Positions 1 through 11,149 of a stretch of DNA of 64,000 nt are shown here, piece by piece. A model generated the notes under the pieces. The model saw nothing but the letters and a program-made list of their open reading frames with translations, had not been told where the DNA came from and made no database searches. Source of the DNA: Amanita rubescens. Lineage: Eukaryota; Basidiomycota; Agaricomycetes; Agaricales; Amanitaceae. How positions within the stretch are numbered: position 1 is the stretch's first letter; each line of letters starts with the position of its first letter. The DNA lies in assembly GCA_015039365.1 (NCBI GenBank), contig WION01000089.1, positions 111,436 to 175,435 of the forward strand, in the 5' to 3' direction. A program made the position numbers and the translations under genes.

Positions 1-2342
1 CCAACAACTCCTTAGCATCTCTATCAGTTGGGCAGCTCTTGGCCCTGAACGTATTAAACACCCGGTCTCTCAACAGACCTTCCCAAATCAGCCAACATTT
101 GTTGTTCTGTAGAGAGGGACTATCTTCTTCCTCCGCCTCGCCGCTATTGGCAGGCGCATCAGCCGCAACGATCCCATTAACAGAAGGTCCCGCTTTTTCT
201 GCTTCCTCTGGATTTTCTTCCAGCTCAACCTCCTCCCGGCCTCGGGGACGAGCAGACTCGGTCCATACAATTCGGTGTATCATTAGACGCTTATATTGTC
301 TAATGAATTTGGCGCCGCCCTCTACATAGACGAAATTGAATTGTGGGTTGAAGATGCAGACACCAGACAAATTCATCTGTTCCGCATTTCTCCGAACTTT
401 GAACTGGTGCGCTGGATCATGGAGTTTGGCAACCCTAGTAGAAAACAATCAGTTTCTATACAATGAATCAACGTTGACAACGTACTTGAACACAGCACCA
501 TAAATCCCTTTTTTATCTTCTTCCGCCTTTTTGGTTTCGATCTTCTCTCTCCTTTCTTCGTCAGTAAGTTTGCGCTCCGCGTTCATCTTCTCGTGTTGAT
601 GTTTTCTCATTGCGACTTCTCGCCGTACGCGAGCTTCCACACGGGTAGGATCTTGCACTGCGTCCGATGTGAGAACTTTCATTAGGTTGGCAAGGCGGAC
701 TACACGAAGACTTGGTGTTAGAACGGTGTCTATGCACAGAAAAAGAGAACTGACCTTTGGGAGCATCGGGTGGTAGTAAACCCATCCGAATCCTGTCCCG
801 CTTGTCCTGTAGCGATTCCTTGCGCCGTAATCTCCTCATCTTCTTTTGCTCCTATTCCCGACATTAGTATTAGGGTTACTAGGTATAAAATTTAGCACAC
901 CTTTGTCGTGAGCTTCATCGGTTTCAACGCGGCCTTATTCTTATCACCAGGAGCTGGTATGGGAATCGGGTGCTGAACATAGATCGTGATGGGAGAGCTT
1001 GGCCCGTCAAGATTTAAATATTCGGGCCCAAACTCCAAATCGTCGTAAGACTTGGTTGGTAATAATGACGCATCCCACCATTCGGTAGCTGGCGGCGGAG
1101 GTCTCTGACGAAACCATTCGTATCAGCAAAACCTGACCCTCTGGATATCAAGCCCCTCACCTTGAGAGTTTTTTCTATTGACATATCACCGTCGAACCCT
1201 GCCTTGCGTGCACTCTCCGCAATTCTCTGCTTAAGGTCCTCCAGTTGGTTTTCTCGCCGTACTTGGTTGGCAAGGGCAACATATTTGCCCTTGGGGTTGA
1301 ATCGGAAGGATCGGCCAGACCGTTCGCGCGGAGCGCCCTCGAAGCCCGTGTCTTTTACTGCGACAGCATAAGGGTTGGAACTCTCAGGGGGTTTAGTTGG
1401 AGGCGGCGGCGGTGGCGGTGTAGGCGCGTTTCTGGCGTTCGCCTGTGTTCAAGTGGTTAAACATGAGATAGATGAAAATCACGAAAAAAGACCCTACCTT
1501 GATCGATGCAAACTTGGGTTGCATGGGCTTATATCGATCCTTTTTCGATTGAGGAAGTGTAGGCGTCGTATCCAACAGTAAAGGATGAGCAGCCATTTTG
1601 AGGCCGGCACCTTGTTGAGCCTGTTCCACCGGCGCACTGCCCTTCTTCTTGTTTTGCGACACCGACTATAACCGAGACCTTAGTGGTGTATTCGCGCTTA
1701 TATCAACAAACTCACCATGTATGGGTTGTCTTTGACCGCCAATTTGGTTTGCGCTTCCGCAACTCGACGCTTTGCCTCGGCAACCCGCCGCGCCAAGTCA
1801 TCTGATGTAGCAGGAGTTCCAGGACCAGAAGGACCTGCTGCAGATGTTGTACGACTAGAGGCAGACGGAGAGGGTGTAGGAACGGTGGGCAAAGGAGCAG
1901 CTGGCTTCACCGGAATAGGCGCCGCAAACTTGGGTGTAATAGTTGGAGGACCCGTACCGACTCCGAATGATACACTGCGGAAAGAAGCCAATTTCGCTGA
2001 TATCTCTGCTCGTTTCCGAGCAATGAGCTCAGCATCTGCAGTGGTCTATTAAGAAAGTCAGGAATGTCCATACAACCTATTAGAGTGCACCTACCCTTGA
2101 AGGAGTTGAGGTATTAGAAGACGTCTGGGGTAGAAAAAAGGTTATAGAAACATGTTAGAGCGTATTCAGAAAAGGCTAATTCACCTTTGAGATACGAAAG
2201 TGGAAGAAAATGACTCACGTCGCTGTGAGGATTGGAATCAGTGGCAGTTACGAAAAAACAACAACTTAAAGGCAGACCTTTTCAGTCTCTTGCTACTGAC
2301 AGAGTCCCCGTTAGCCTCTAGGGCACGTTTTCTATCGCTCAT
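1..2342 (-). CDS. prp3: U4/U6 snRNP splicing factor PRP3, 3' end cut off by the window
   Basis: Pre-mRNA splicing factor of the U4/U6.U5 tri-snRNP in the nucleus. The reading frame starts at the ATG at 2342 (MSDRKRALEANGDS). It runs through several short exons: an Ala/Pro-rich linker around 1990-1720, then a block to about 1490. The PRP3 domain follows, with RSFRFNPKGKYVALANQVRR near 1310, then EWWDASLLP, then the RRKESLQDKRDRIRMGLLPP and NLMKVLTSDAVQDPT segments near 830-640. The C-terminal domain reads VEG..KFIRQYKRLMIHRI and ends in CWLIWEGLL.DRVFN near position 60. Introns are about 50-60 nt with GT-AG ends, for example one closing near 1445. The stop codon lies beyond position 1. The first two or three exons are very small and their exact borders are uncertain. 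The order of conserved blocks matches human PRPF3, so identity is secure. Confidence 0.93.
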
Positions 2343-2425
2343 GTTGCTGGCGCTGCGGGACAAACTCCAGTCTGTAAGGGGGTGTTGGAGGAGCGGAAGC
2401 AAGCAAGGGTTGATTACATAATTAT

Positions 2426-3237
2426 ATGTTTTCCCTTTCATCGCTGTCGCGTTCGGTGTCCAAAGCTCGGTCCTTCCTGCGCACCAGCAAGCCAACATTC
2501 CAGCATGCGCCGACAGTGCTTGGACCTCTGAGCTTGTTCAGCAGAGCTCGCACTCAATTGGCACCACGACAGGTTAAACACCTCAAGCGTCATAAAGGCC
2601 GTGTCCCAATTCCTATAGGCGGTTCAACGAAGGGCACAACCCTTGCTTATGGAGAATATGGAATTAGAATCAAAGGGAACGGCCATAGGCTGACGGCCAA
2701 GCAGCTCACCACCGCCGAAGAAGTGTTAAAACGAAAGGCCCGTGCATTGAAGGGACTAAAAATCTTCCTCAGAGTTTTCCCTGATATCCCAGTCTGCATA
2801 AAGGTTAGATATATTCCGGGATTATGTGTGTTCTGCGTGTAATAACCTGTCTTAGGGTAACGAAACTCGTATGGGTAAAGGTAAAGGAACGTTCGAGTTT
2901 TGGGCAACTCGGTCCGTCTTATCTCATAATGATTTACGACTTTCCCTCATATTCCCTCCCTCGTAGCGTTCCCACTGGACGTGTCATATTTGAAATTGGA
3001 GGCATTCCCCTACGTGAAGAACTTGCTAGAGACTGTATGCCCTCTTGTTCCAAACATATTCTCCATTTAACATTCATAACAGTTCTACGTCAAGCAGCGG
3101 CGAAGCTTCCAACAAGGATGGAATTCATCACTCGCTCTACTCCGCCCCGTTTAGGCAATTTGGTTCTTCATCCACCAAAACCTGCCCTAGAGGCTCTCGT
3201 AGATTCTACTGTTGCACCCCATGCACCAACCGCATAA
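2426..3237 (+). CDS. mrpl16: mitochondrial large-subunit ribosomal protein L16 (uL16m)
   Basis: Structural protein of the mitochondrial large ribosomal subunit. Four exons (2426-2803, 2856-2911, 2967-3034, 3083-3237) join in frame to 218 aa. The first about 45 residues are Ser/Arg-rich and lack acidic residues, as in a mitochondrial presequence. The L16 signature follows: HKGRVPIPIGG, AEEVLKRKARALKG, FLRVFPDIPVCIKG, then NETRMGKGKGTFEFWATRVP, GRVIFEIGG and LRQAAAKLPTRMEFI. Introns are 48-55 nt. The gene diverges from prp3: the two start codons are only about 80 bp apart, so they share a very short promoter. A decayed intron-containing copy of the same gene lies at 7315-7883. Confidence 0.93.
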
Positions 3238-3299
3238 TCTGTATTCTTTACACGAAAACACAGTTTAATTTGGTACGAAGACATGATCCATATTGAGCT

Positions 3300-3585
3300 G
3301 TGGTACAATTTGCCCGAGAACATTATCGGTCGTTGCCCAAGTTCTCCACGAACCACTGAAATATTCCGTCAGGCAGGCAAGTCGAGATTCCATATGCATC
3401 GGGTTCACCAGCTACTACCTCTATGTGGTTCCATCATCGCGCAGGGAGCCTCCTTCGTGAGGCAACTCATAAATAACTAAGAGGATCCTCAAAAGGCCAA
3501 GCATTTCCTTTATCGTATACGTAACATCTGGACCGATCGAGTCCACAGTGTTCAAATAGCTAAAGGAGTACGTGTGGGACCATCC
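3300..3585 (-). pseudogene. relic of a beta-trefoil inhibitor-like gene
   Basis: This stretch matches, on the minus strand, the exon 2/intron 1/exon 1 region of the intact copy at 7991-8568: the segment around CCACTGAAATATT.CGTCAGG and the following GGGTTCACCAGC run. The 3' half of the gene and the first half of exon 1 are missing. At 3565-3583 it ends in the upstream element (GGAGTACGTGTGGG) that precedes other cluster members. Both this relic and the intact copy lie immediately downstream of an L16 gene or L16 copy, so they came from one duplicated block. Confidence 0.6.
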
Positions 3586-3876
3586 TTGCTCCACTAACTC
3601 ACTTTTTTTTCCCATCGAGACGGCATTACAAACTGCGATTTCGAATCCTTTTTCTACATAAGACCCGGGCCAAAGCCTACTCGACCTCGGAACCGAGCGT
3701 GAATGTGAATGTGATTACAAAGCTTATTACGCTGCTACAACAAGTAAGGTTAGATAACCTCACCAGCTGAGAAAAGGAAGGAGACAAAAAGAGAAGGAGG
3801 CTACGTAAAGCTAGGTCGAAGATAAGATAGGCAACAGATTACGTAAATAAGGGTTTTGGAGAGACCTTGCCATTTG

Positions 3877-4536
3877 TTATGCACGCTCGCGAACCTCCGC
3901 TTCCTCCCTCCTGTCGCTGTAGCTGGGATCAATGGGTGACGCGCCAACTACAGACATGTGTGCGAGACTGATAATGATGAGGAAAGTAAGGAAGGCCCAG
4001 TTGATCCAAGCAAAAGCCATGATGCCAGTAAGAACGCGACAAGTCTCTGCGCCCCTGCGGCACGTGCCAATGTGGGCGAATTTGTGGGAGAAGATCGCAT
4101 TGCCGACAAGGTACAGCACCCATAAAATGATGTTGAAGAAGTTCTCAACGGCATACGAAGCTGCAATACCGCCGGCCTGAACCCCAAGGAATAGGATACT
4201 AACGAGAGCCATTAGAACTGTTTCGTTTGACTCGAAAAAAATGTGCTTACATGTATGTCGTCCAAAGTAACGCGATGATGCTCGTGGAAAGAATTTCAGC
4301 CGTGATAGGTTCTGATTTGGCATGTCAATTGAAGAACTAGAGAATGTAAAAGCCAGCGTACCGAAGAAAGAAGACGTTGCGTGCGTGAAGTGTATACGTG
4401 AAGCCGTGAAACCAATCAAAATAACTGAAAAGATCCACTGAGACACGATAAGTGAGCAGGCATTTTTTAAGCCGTAGGAAAACCAGCGTACGATGAGGAC
4501 GTAAAGGAAGAGACGGCTAAAACGCCAGGCAGCCAT
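3877..4536 (-). CDS. MARVEL-type four-helix membrane protein
   Basis: Predicted integral membrane protein of 167 aa. Four exons (4536-4492, 4437-4362, 4311-4251, 4198-3877) join in phase. Skipping the 50-54 nt introns removes stop codons and restores typical hydrophobic helices: FLYVLIWIFSVILIGFTASR, then EILSTSIIALLWTTYIILFL, then FFNIILWVLYLVGNAIF, then MAFAWINWAFLTFLIIISLA. A short charged tail (DRREEAEVRER) ends the protein, probably on the cytoplasmic side. The first helix followed by TASRIHF is typical of fungal MARVEL-domain proteins, which act in membrane trafficking or plasma-membrane domains. The exact role is unknown. Unspliced, the region also reads through as 219 codons, so the splicing model should be confirmed by RNA data. 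Confidence 0.75.
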   Translation of the reverse strand: MAAWRFSRLFLYVLIVRWFSYGLKNACSLIVSQWIFSVILIGFTASRIHFTHATSSFFGTLAFTFSSSSIDMPNQNLSRLKFFPRASSRYFGRHTCKHIFFESNETVLMALVSILFLGVQAGGIAASYAVENFFNIILWVLYLVGNAIFSHKFAHIGTCRRGAETCRVLTGIMAFAWINWAFLTFLIIISLAHMSVVGASPIDPSYSDRREEAEVRERA

Positions 4537-4559
4537 TTTCGTTGCGCAAGAAGAACTAG

Positions 4560-5240
4560 AGAGCAGCTAATAAAAAGACTGGACGTGTCGCTTGTGACTG
4601 AGCGGAGCTAGCGAGGAGTGAAGAACAGGGCGCATACTTGGGGGTCTTTTATAGTTACGAAATTGAGAAATCTCGCATGCCAGGATTCGACGCTGGTGTT
4701 CTTGGCCTGGTGAGGATTCTGAGTCAATGACGTAACTCCCCTATCCTGCCGAGCTTTCTCCGCGGCTGCCGCTTCCGATTCCGACACGGGTTCCTACTGG
4801 ACTGCTGCCCTGCTCATTGATTGATAAAGCATAATGACCGCGCTAGTAATACTCTTGGTCATATGAACCGTGGCTCCAACTTTAACTCAATTCTTCTACT
4901 TACTCGGTGGGAATGAAAATGATAACGTGTTCCAAAGATGGCGACGGAGGTGTGCACCCTATAACAAGTTCACAAAGTTAATCATCCTCTCCATGACAAG
5001 ATGACTAACTCATCGGATGTTCTCCGAATACAACAACACATGAAAGGACATGCGGCCACCGCTGGTAGATGGGTGATAGGGTGTTGAGTCACCTCGGATT
5101 ATGGTGTAGTTCCTAAAGTCGTATCCGACGCCTACACGTCGTTCAAGGGTGTTAGTTCGCTTCTATATCATCTTGACATGTATTGTGGCCATCTGGGTTT
5201 AAGTTGCGGTGCTTGTTCCTCGTGATATACGAAAGACGGC
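4560..5240. other. intergenic, no gene recognised
   Basis: About 680 bp upstream of the membrane protein gene. I see no long ORF, repeat or RNA gene. Part of it must hold the promoter of the gene at 3877-4536. Confidence 0.5.
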
Positions 5241-5243
5241 CTA

Positions 5244-5447
5244 CTAAAGCGTAAGCACCTTTAGCGCTTTACGGATACCAGCGGCTAGCGGCATGTCATC
5301 CGTGTTCGCTGGATCACCACCATGGCGCAAGCAGACATCGTCTGCCCACGTAATGTGCGCTGGCCCAATGGCTGACGTTTGGCCCCGACAATGAAAGGAG
5401 CCCATAATTGGAGAAATTACGCCGAGGAGAGATAGGAGATTCTTCAT
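5244..5447 (-). CDS. possible small secreted peptide, 67 aa
   Basis: A 67-codon ORF with a weakly hydrophobic N-terminus (MKNLLSLLGVISPIMGSFHC) that could be a signal peptide, followed by a hydrophilic part with two further cysteines. A TATAAAGG box lies about 35 bp upstream of the ATG, the same spacing seen at other genes of this window, which supports transcription. No family is recognised. It could also be the first exon of a longer gene or a chance ORF. Confidence 0.3.
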   Translation of the reverse strand: MKNLLSLLGVISPIMGSFHCRGQTSAIGPAHITWADDVCLRHGGDPANTDDMPLAAGIRKALKVLTL

Positions 5448-5839
5448 AATGATGAGGTCAATTGGAGTATGCGGCGGCCTTTATACATAGGAGCGATAAA
5501 AAAGGGTTGTTGGGGATTGGTGCAGAATGAAGCGGTACGGAAAAACGAGAGAAATGAAAATCATACCATGAAACTAACAATTTTACATTGAAACAAGTAC
5601 GCCGGTCTACGCAAATCCCTTATTTTTCGTGGTCCTCATACATGAGAGTAAAATAGGACCATCGACTACGCGTATGGAGGATGGCAAACAGCCTTGTAAC
5701 TGTTACGAGGAATATTAATCGCTAAAGTATCAGATGAATATTATACTACGTTGAAACTCGTGCGATATAAAAGATCCCTAGATCCCCGGAAAATACGACG
5801 AAGAGGGACTGCATTGAAAACATCAAGCAACAAGGCCTA

Positions 5840-6370
5840 TAACTGTACAACAATGTTAGTGAGCGAGCAGGGCCAAGGATAGCAAACCGGAAGTACGTAC
5901 CGAGTACCAAGTTCTCCTTGCTGACCCAGCGGGATAGATAGCAAGTACCTTTTCGACACCCTCTTCAAACCATGTCTCCTTCCCTTTAGAGTTGATATAC
6001 CTAAACTCGGCTTCCTTTCCTTTGAACATGCGTATTCCCTAAACACAGCCTTCTCGCTAGCAGTTTTCAGGAATCCCATCGCTCTAACCTCCTCCTACTT
6101 CCCTGAACTCAGGGTGATCCGATCCAGATTTCCCATGAATGTCCGAGTCGGAAGTCACATCGGCAAGGCTAACCTGCGCTTGCACCGTATCGTGGAAATG
6201 GACCCAGTCGTCGTATTTCATAGCCTCAACCAGGATTTCGCTGTAACCGCACAACGAGGGGATGGTAAGGTATTGCACGACATACGGCTCAAACGCGTTG
6301 AGGAGGCCCGAAAACATCCCAGATCCTTTACTGAAGTATCCCACTTCGACCAGTTTGGGAATAGCTGTTC
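5840..6370 (-). CDS. unrecognised spliced coding segment, possibly a gene fragment
   Basis: Two open segments on the minus strand join in phase across a 60-nt candidate intron (GTAGGAGG ... TTTAG). The upstream part reads GLLNAFEPYVVQYLTIPSL and KYDDWVHFHDTVQAQV. The downstream part reads GKEAEFRYINSKGKETWFEE and GVEKVLAIYPAG. The mixed, globular composition looks coding, but no start context or family is clear. The 5' part continues upstream into a region without a clear exon. It may be a captured or decayed gene fragment, as elsewhere in this window. Confidence 0.3.
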
Positions 6371-6699
6371 ATGAGAAGGCGGGAGAACCCTTTTCCAATG
6401 TCAAGTCGATAAGCGCGTGCAAAGACAAACGAAAACAATAAGCTAGTTACGTGGGAGGGCATCCGTCGCCAAGACAGCTTGAACGCCATGGATCTTTATT
6501 TGATTATTAGATAAGTTCTTCGGGGGTTTTCATCTTGTTTTGACGGTTCTGGCTTGAGTCGATCGATGCGACCGAGCTATCGCGCGTGACGTCGGGGTGA
6601 TGGCGGCCAGCCGTCTTCGCTGGACAGCATTGTGGGGTTATCAGATCGGTATTTCGGATAGTCGTAGACAGACGGCTAACTTGAATCGACATGAATTCT

Positions 6700-7030
6700 T
6701 GTTCACGTATTCAGTTCTTCAATAATGGAACGCCATGCATCTCTTTGCCGTCTCTGATGAGCTTTCTGCGCGTGGGGAAGAAAATTTCCCATATCGCGTA
6801 GATTTGTTCGTCCGCGAGGGGGTTCAAGCCGAATGCTTGGGGACGGTGGTGGTTGGAGTAGACGTTGAACGTGATCGTTTGGCATCTTGAAAAGTCGCGA
6901 GAGTTGTTGACAACAAGATGAGAAAAGGATTTGCGAGTCAGACGTGGATGTCGAACGAGAATACGTTCTCAAAGACGGCCGCCCAAGAATTGGATGCGTT
7001 CGACAGGGTTGCATGGCAACGCCCATGCTC
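6700..7030 (-). other. unrecognised open reading segment
   Basis: The minus strand is open in two frames here. One reads ADEQIYAIWEIFFPTRRKLI and ends VPLLKN-stop at about 6713. The composition is plausible for a protein, but no domain is recognised and no complete gene can be built. It is probably a remnant. Confidence 0.2.
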
Positions 7031-7314
7031 TTTCAATGATATCGTAAAGAAGATCGGTAGGTGGTCATCGTCGTTACCACTGGGTGTTCAGGAGTTTTAT
7101 TTGTGTTCACACTTTTATTCTTGGCCGAGCTAAAGTTGAAGCACATCGTAAGTTGACCTGGACTGGTATGAAAGCAGGTACCACGCACAGCTTCAACTTA
7201 CCTTTGGTCGAAGAATTCAGGTGATTGAAGGACGGGGAGGATACATCATGCATCATGACGGCGCAAGTTTGGGGTTGATTACTCTCTTTCATCACATTCG
7301 CATTCGCTGTCGTC

Positions 7315-7883
7315 TCAATTCCTATAACGAAGGGCACAACCCTTAGTTATGGAGAAGATGGAATTAGAATCACAGGGAACGGCCATACTAGGCTGACGGC
7401 CAAGCAGCTCAGCAGCGCCGAGGACGTGATAGACGAAAGGCCCGTGCATCGAAAGGATTAAAAGTTGTCCCCGAGTTTCCCAGGATATTCCTGTCTGCAT
7501 AAAGTCGAGATTATGTGTGCGCTGTGTGTAATAACCTGTCTTAGGGTAACGAAGCTCAAGGTAAAGGAACGTTCAAGTATTGGGCAACTCAGTCAGTCTT
7601 ATCTCATAACGATTTGTGATTATCCTCACATTTCCTTCGCAGCGTTCCAACCGGATATTTGAGATCGGAGGCATTCCCCTACGCGAAGAACTTGCTATAG
7701 AGAGTATGTGGTTTCGTTCAAAAAAAATTTCCATTTAACATTCATAACAGTTCTACGACGTCAAGAAGCGGCGAAGCGGATGGAATTCATCACTCTCTAC
7801 TCCGCCCCGGTTCTTCATCCACCAAAACCTCCCCTAGAGGCTCTCGTAGATTCTACTGTTGCACCCCACGCACCGACTGCATA
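7315..7883 (+). pseudogene. decayed intron-containing copy of the mitochondrial L16 gene
   Basis: This stretch aligns base for base with 2604-3237. It includes the intron sequences (the run ending ATAACCTGTCTTAGGGTAACGAA is present in both), so the copy arose by DNA duplication and not through mRNA. It lacks the presequence exon part. It has small indels that break the frame: near GACGTGATAGACG, loss of the METRMG-like segment, and loss of part of the TRSTPPRLGNL segment. It cannot encode L16. The shared sequence continues past the stop codon (TGTATTCTTTACAC...), so the downstream flank was duplicated too. Confidence 0.9.
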
Positions 7884-7990
7884 ATCTGTATTCTTTACAC
7901 AAAACACTTTAATTTGGTACGAAGACATGATCAATATTGAGACATCATATAGATCTCGATTCTCAGCATAACTTTCATGGGTGACCGCCT

Positions 7991-8568
7991 TCAATTGTTC
8001 AATTTGTAGTACTTCCATCCCGCCTTCTCGATGGACAAGTGGAACTAGTTCCTTGGTCAGTCAAGTACTTTGTGTCGATTTCGCAAGACTCACCCCGCTG
8101 CCATCTTCAGCTACATGCGCATATAAATCGGGGTGGTTTACTGGAGAGGCACTTTTGACATTATAAGCCGCACGAACTTTTAGATCAGGCATCGCATAAT
8201 TCCTACCAATATTCCCCCTTTGTTTCTAATTCTTTCACTATCCACTCGTTCGGATCGCATTCCTGATGGACGGAAGCGCCTTGAACATGTACTTCAGGCT
8301 GGTACGATTTGCCCGAGAACCTATGGGAAATTCTGTATCGGTCATTGCCCAGGTTCTCGACAAACCACTGAAATATTTCGTCAGGCAGGCAAGTCAAGGT
8401 TCCAACTGTTCATACCGCTGTATCTGCATCGGGTTCACCAGCGACTACCTCTAACTTGGTGGTTCCATCATTGGTTCTCACCGCAGGGAGTTGATTGCGC
8501 GCGGAAAAGGAAGCAATATATAGGCCCGTTTGCAAAGGGCCTGTTGCGGGTTGCAATCGGGATGTCAT
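7991..8568 (-). CDS. beta-trefoil protease inhibitor-like protein, cluster copy 1 (intact)
   Basis: Small cytosolic-type protein of 141 aa without signal peptide. Exons 8568-8416, 8367-8207, 8151-8094 and 8044-7991 join in phase. Introns are 48, 55 and 49 nt, with a CTGAC branch site in the first. Exon 1 has the PLQTGLYIASF start typical of these folds. Exon 2 opens with WFVENLGNDRYRI. Exon 3 reads ASPVNHPDLYAHVAEDGSG, and the last strand ends GWKYYKLNN-stop. A GATAAAAG box lies about 35 bp before the ATG. Length, Gly-x-Tyr start and strand spacing resemble the mycocypin and cospin inhibitor families (beta-trefoil inhibitors of cysteine or serine proteases in mushrooms). The family assignment is inference; the intact gene structure is seen directly. 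Confidence 0.7.
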
Positions 8569-8953
8569 CGGCTAGTCGCTACCTGCTTCAGCTCTTTTAT
8601 CTGCTTCATGGTTCGGCATGCGCCACAACATTGACACGCACCAATCATGCATACCACCGACGCGGGTCAATTCATAAATAACTGATCTCTTCACTCCATT
8701 CAACGCACTAGCATCAGATCCCGCACGACGATCTTGATTGTAACCATTTCCTCTTCCTAGTAGCATCGCTAACGACGTTCGTCTAAGAACTACCATGCCT
8801 AACCGCACCGGTTGACACCTAAATGTGAGCTTGATTGTGTTATGTTTACTTTCTTCCAAGACTAAGGCAAGGCACAGAATGCCCGAATAGACATTGAAAC
8901 GGCTATATTGGAAATCCCGGGGTCCATAGAACGCTTTTGGTCATTATTGCTTA

Positions 8954-9193
8954 TTAACGTATCCAGAAATCACAAGGCAGCCACATTCTTGTTCTGAGCT
9001 TTATTGACATTTCTAACCTTTCTAAGAATCTGTCAGTTGTCTCTCGTCGAATCAGGCTAAATGCCTTTTGAATGTTCTCACTAACTATGTCTGCCGCGGT
9101 GGCGATGGGGATGAACATTCCAGAAGGTCCAGGATGAGATATTTTAACACTGTGAAACGTAAGGGTTTTGGTGCTGATTAACGCGGTACTCAT
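8954..9193 (-). other. uncertain ORF in a duplicated flank
   Basis: A 79-codon ORF (MSTALISTKTLTFHSVK...) lies in a segment that recurs, diverged, at about 10540-10720 (shared runs GGGGATGAACATTCC and CACGCTAATGGAT). The second copy does not keep the frame, so coding is doubtful. It is more likely duplicated flank of the trefoil cluster. Confidence 0.2.
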
Positions 9194-9776
9194 GATCGCA
9201 GATCAGCACGCTAATGGATACGATCTCAGGCTGTCCTCTTCTTGACTTCATTTCCTGACAACCAATAAGAGGTTTCATGCCAAGCTCAGACATGTTCTTA
9301 GGAACGGGCCTATAGTGGACCCCAGAAAGGTTAGAAGTGGGGTTAATGACCCGCTCGGGGGTCCTTTTCGTTTCTCACAAGCGTAGCGAATCTAGTTTCG
9401 GAACCTCCGGCCACATGGAAATGTTACAAAGACACCCGGAAGGGTTATTTTGTCGCTACCGTGCAATCCCCGTAGACCCTCTTTCAAGGTTTTCCTTCTT
9501 GATGATTAAGACTGACCATCGGTATTCGTCGTTTATTAGATCGATCAAGATTGCGGGGTTGCCGTGAGAGTGGATGGCAATAAGACTGAACAAAAGAATA
9601 ACGATGGCTGCCCTCGGCTTGTTCGACCACGGCTTAATGAAACTTCATTTTTGCAATTCGACTGCATTTTCTACCCTCCTATACCATCGGACAGTGAATC
9701 GTTCAACCCGTCATACTAACCGAAATCAATCGACACGCTTAAAGCCTGGCGTACGTCCAAAGCCCCAAACGCATAC

Positions 9777-10355
9777 TTAGTTATCTACTTTGAAGTATGA
9801 CCAACGCGCCTGGCTTGGGTCAGCCGAGATCTTATACTGAGCACATTGTGAGCCATATCCATTTCATATACAATCTTTAACTTACGCCAGAACTATATCC
9901 CAACGGACAGATATACCAGGATGGATGTTCATCATAAGACATGCTATGAAATCATTTGTCGATGAAGATATGAGTATGAATAGCTATAATAGACTAACAA
10001 GTATTCTCCTTTAGTTTCAGTTTCTCTGAAGATGAAGATGGTGGGTCCCTTGGCTTGATCAACGAGAGCACCCTCGGCGTAGATTGAAGGCGTGAAGGCG
10101 TTCCCAAATTTCTTGCTGTAAGCCCTATAACGGTCATTCCCCATGCTCTCAATATGCCACTAGACAATATGAATAAAAAACACCTGCGGGTGTTGGTATT
10201 GTACGTACTTCACTATTTTCGTCGTTTCTATTCTTTATGCCTAATACTTGATAGTCATTCCCTTTGGCTTCTACTTTAGCAACACTTTCGTCGCTGTTCG
10301 CGTTACAGATAGAAATGTAGGTCCCGGTCGTTAGATTTCCTTCTGCGCGCTGCAT
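9777..10355 (-). CDS. beta-trefoil protease inhibitor-like protein, cluster copy 2 (intact)
   Basis: Protein of 141 aa from four exons (10355-10209, 10159-9999, 9943-9886, 9836-9777). Exon 2 is exactly 161 nt, exon 3 58 nt, intron 2 55 nt and intron 3 49 nt, the same as in the copy at 7991-8568, although the protein has diverged. It starts MQRAEGNLTTGTYISICN; exon 2 opens WHIESMGNDRYRAYSKK; exon 3 encodes MSYDEHPSWYICPLGYSSG; it ends ARWSYFKVDN-stop. A TATAAAGCG box at 10388-10396 supports the ATG at 10355. The conserved exon lengths despite divergence indicate selection on the gene structure. No signal peptide is visible. The inhibitor assignment is by fold-level resemblance only. Confidence 0.7.
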
Positions 10356-10559
10356 TTTGGAGTGATTCAGGGTGATCAATTTGGGCTCGCTTTATACTTG
10401 TTGCCATGTTCGCTGACAACGACTGTCATCAAGAAAGAAATGACCAAGCTTGCAGAACCCCGGTCACATGCGGCCAAAATCATGTTTGAAAGAAGTTAAA
10501 GTGACGCTGGTGATCAATTTGGAGACGGGTTTTGAACGTTCTCATCAACTAGGTCTAGT

Positions 10560-10830
10560 CAATAGTCACTAGTCACGAGCGGCCGCGGTGTCAATGGGGA
10601 TGAACATTCCGGAAGGTCCAGGACGAGATATGTTAACACTGGTGAATTCCCCGGTCTTGGGCCCTGAATAACGCGATGCTCATAATCGCGGATCGACACG
10701 CTAATGGATGCACTGGCATCTGGCAGTGCTCGGTGAATATCTAGGGTGCAGTCAACGGAATTGAAGGAGTACGTGTGGGGCCGCATCCTTACCAATATGG
10801 GGATAGGTATCTGCAAAGGGAGTTAGCTTG
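10560..10830 (-). promoter_or_regulatory. orphan upstream region of a trefoil gene copy
   Basis: This stretch carries the cluster's upstream element (GGAGTACGTGTGGGGCCGCAT, minus-strand sense, 10766-10786) and the adjoining AGTCAAC..AATT and CTAGGGTGCAG runs seen before other copies. The gene body that should follow is replaced by a different duplicated segment shared with 9080-9230. Confidence 0.45.
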
Positions 10831-11149
10831 AATTCGAGAGATGGGAAAGAGGAAATAGCCCCAATAGGTGTATCTTGAACCAGTCTGCCAGGCTTCGCGT
10901 CGGCCGAGCCTTGGAAAACACACGCGATAGACTAGATATCTTCGTGTTATCCCGTGACGTGAGATTCGTGGATATAGAGTAGAAGCATGTCAGGCGATTA
11001 AAGTTCTGCAAGTGGTACAGCGGTGTGGCTTGCCACTTCCTGAGGTCACACCCCAAACGGCAACACATTTCCCGCCAAATGCAGGTTCTAGACTGTTCTA
11101 TGAGCCACGGTCAGAGCACTTTGGCTTTCGTGATGCTGAATTCCAACAA

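Noticed and set aside
4438..4491. reading the MARVEL-type gene as one 219-aa exon
   Set aside because: The three in-frame or frame-shifting segments have GT...CAG/TAG ends and, when removed, give proper transmembrane helices matching the family; the unspliced version inserts polar, Cys/His-rich stretches.
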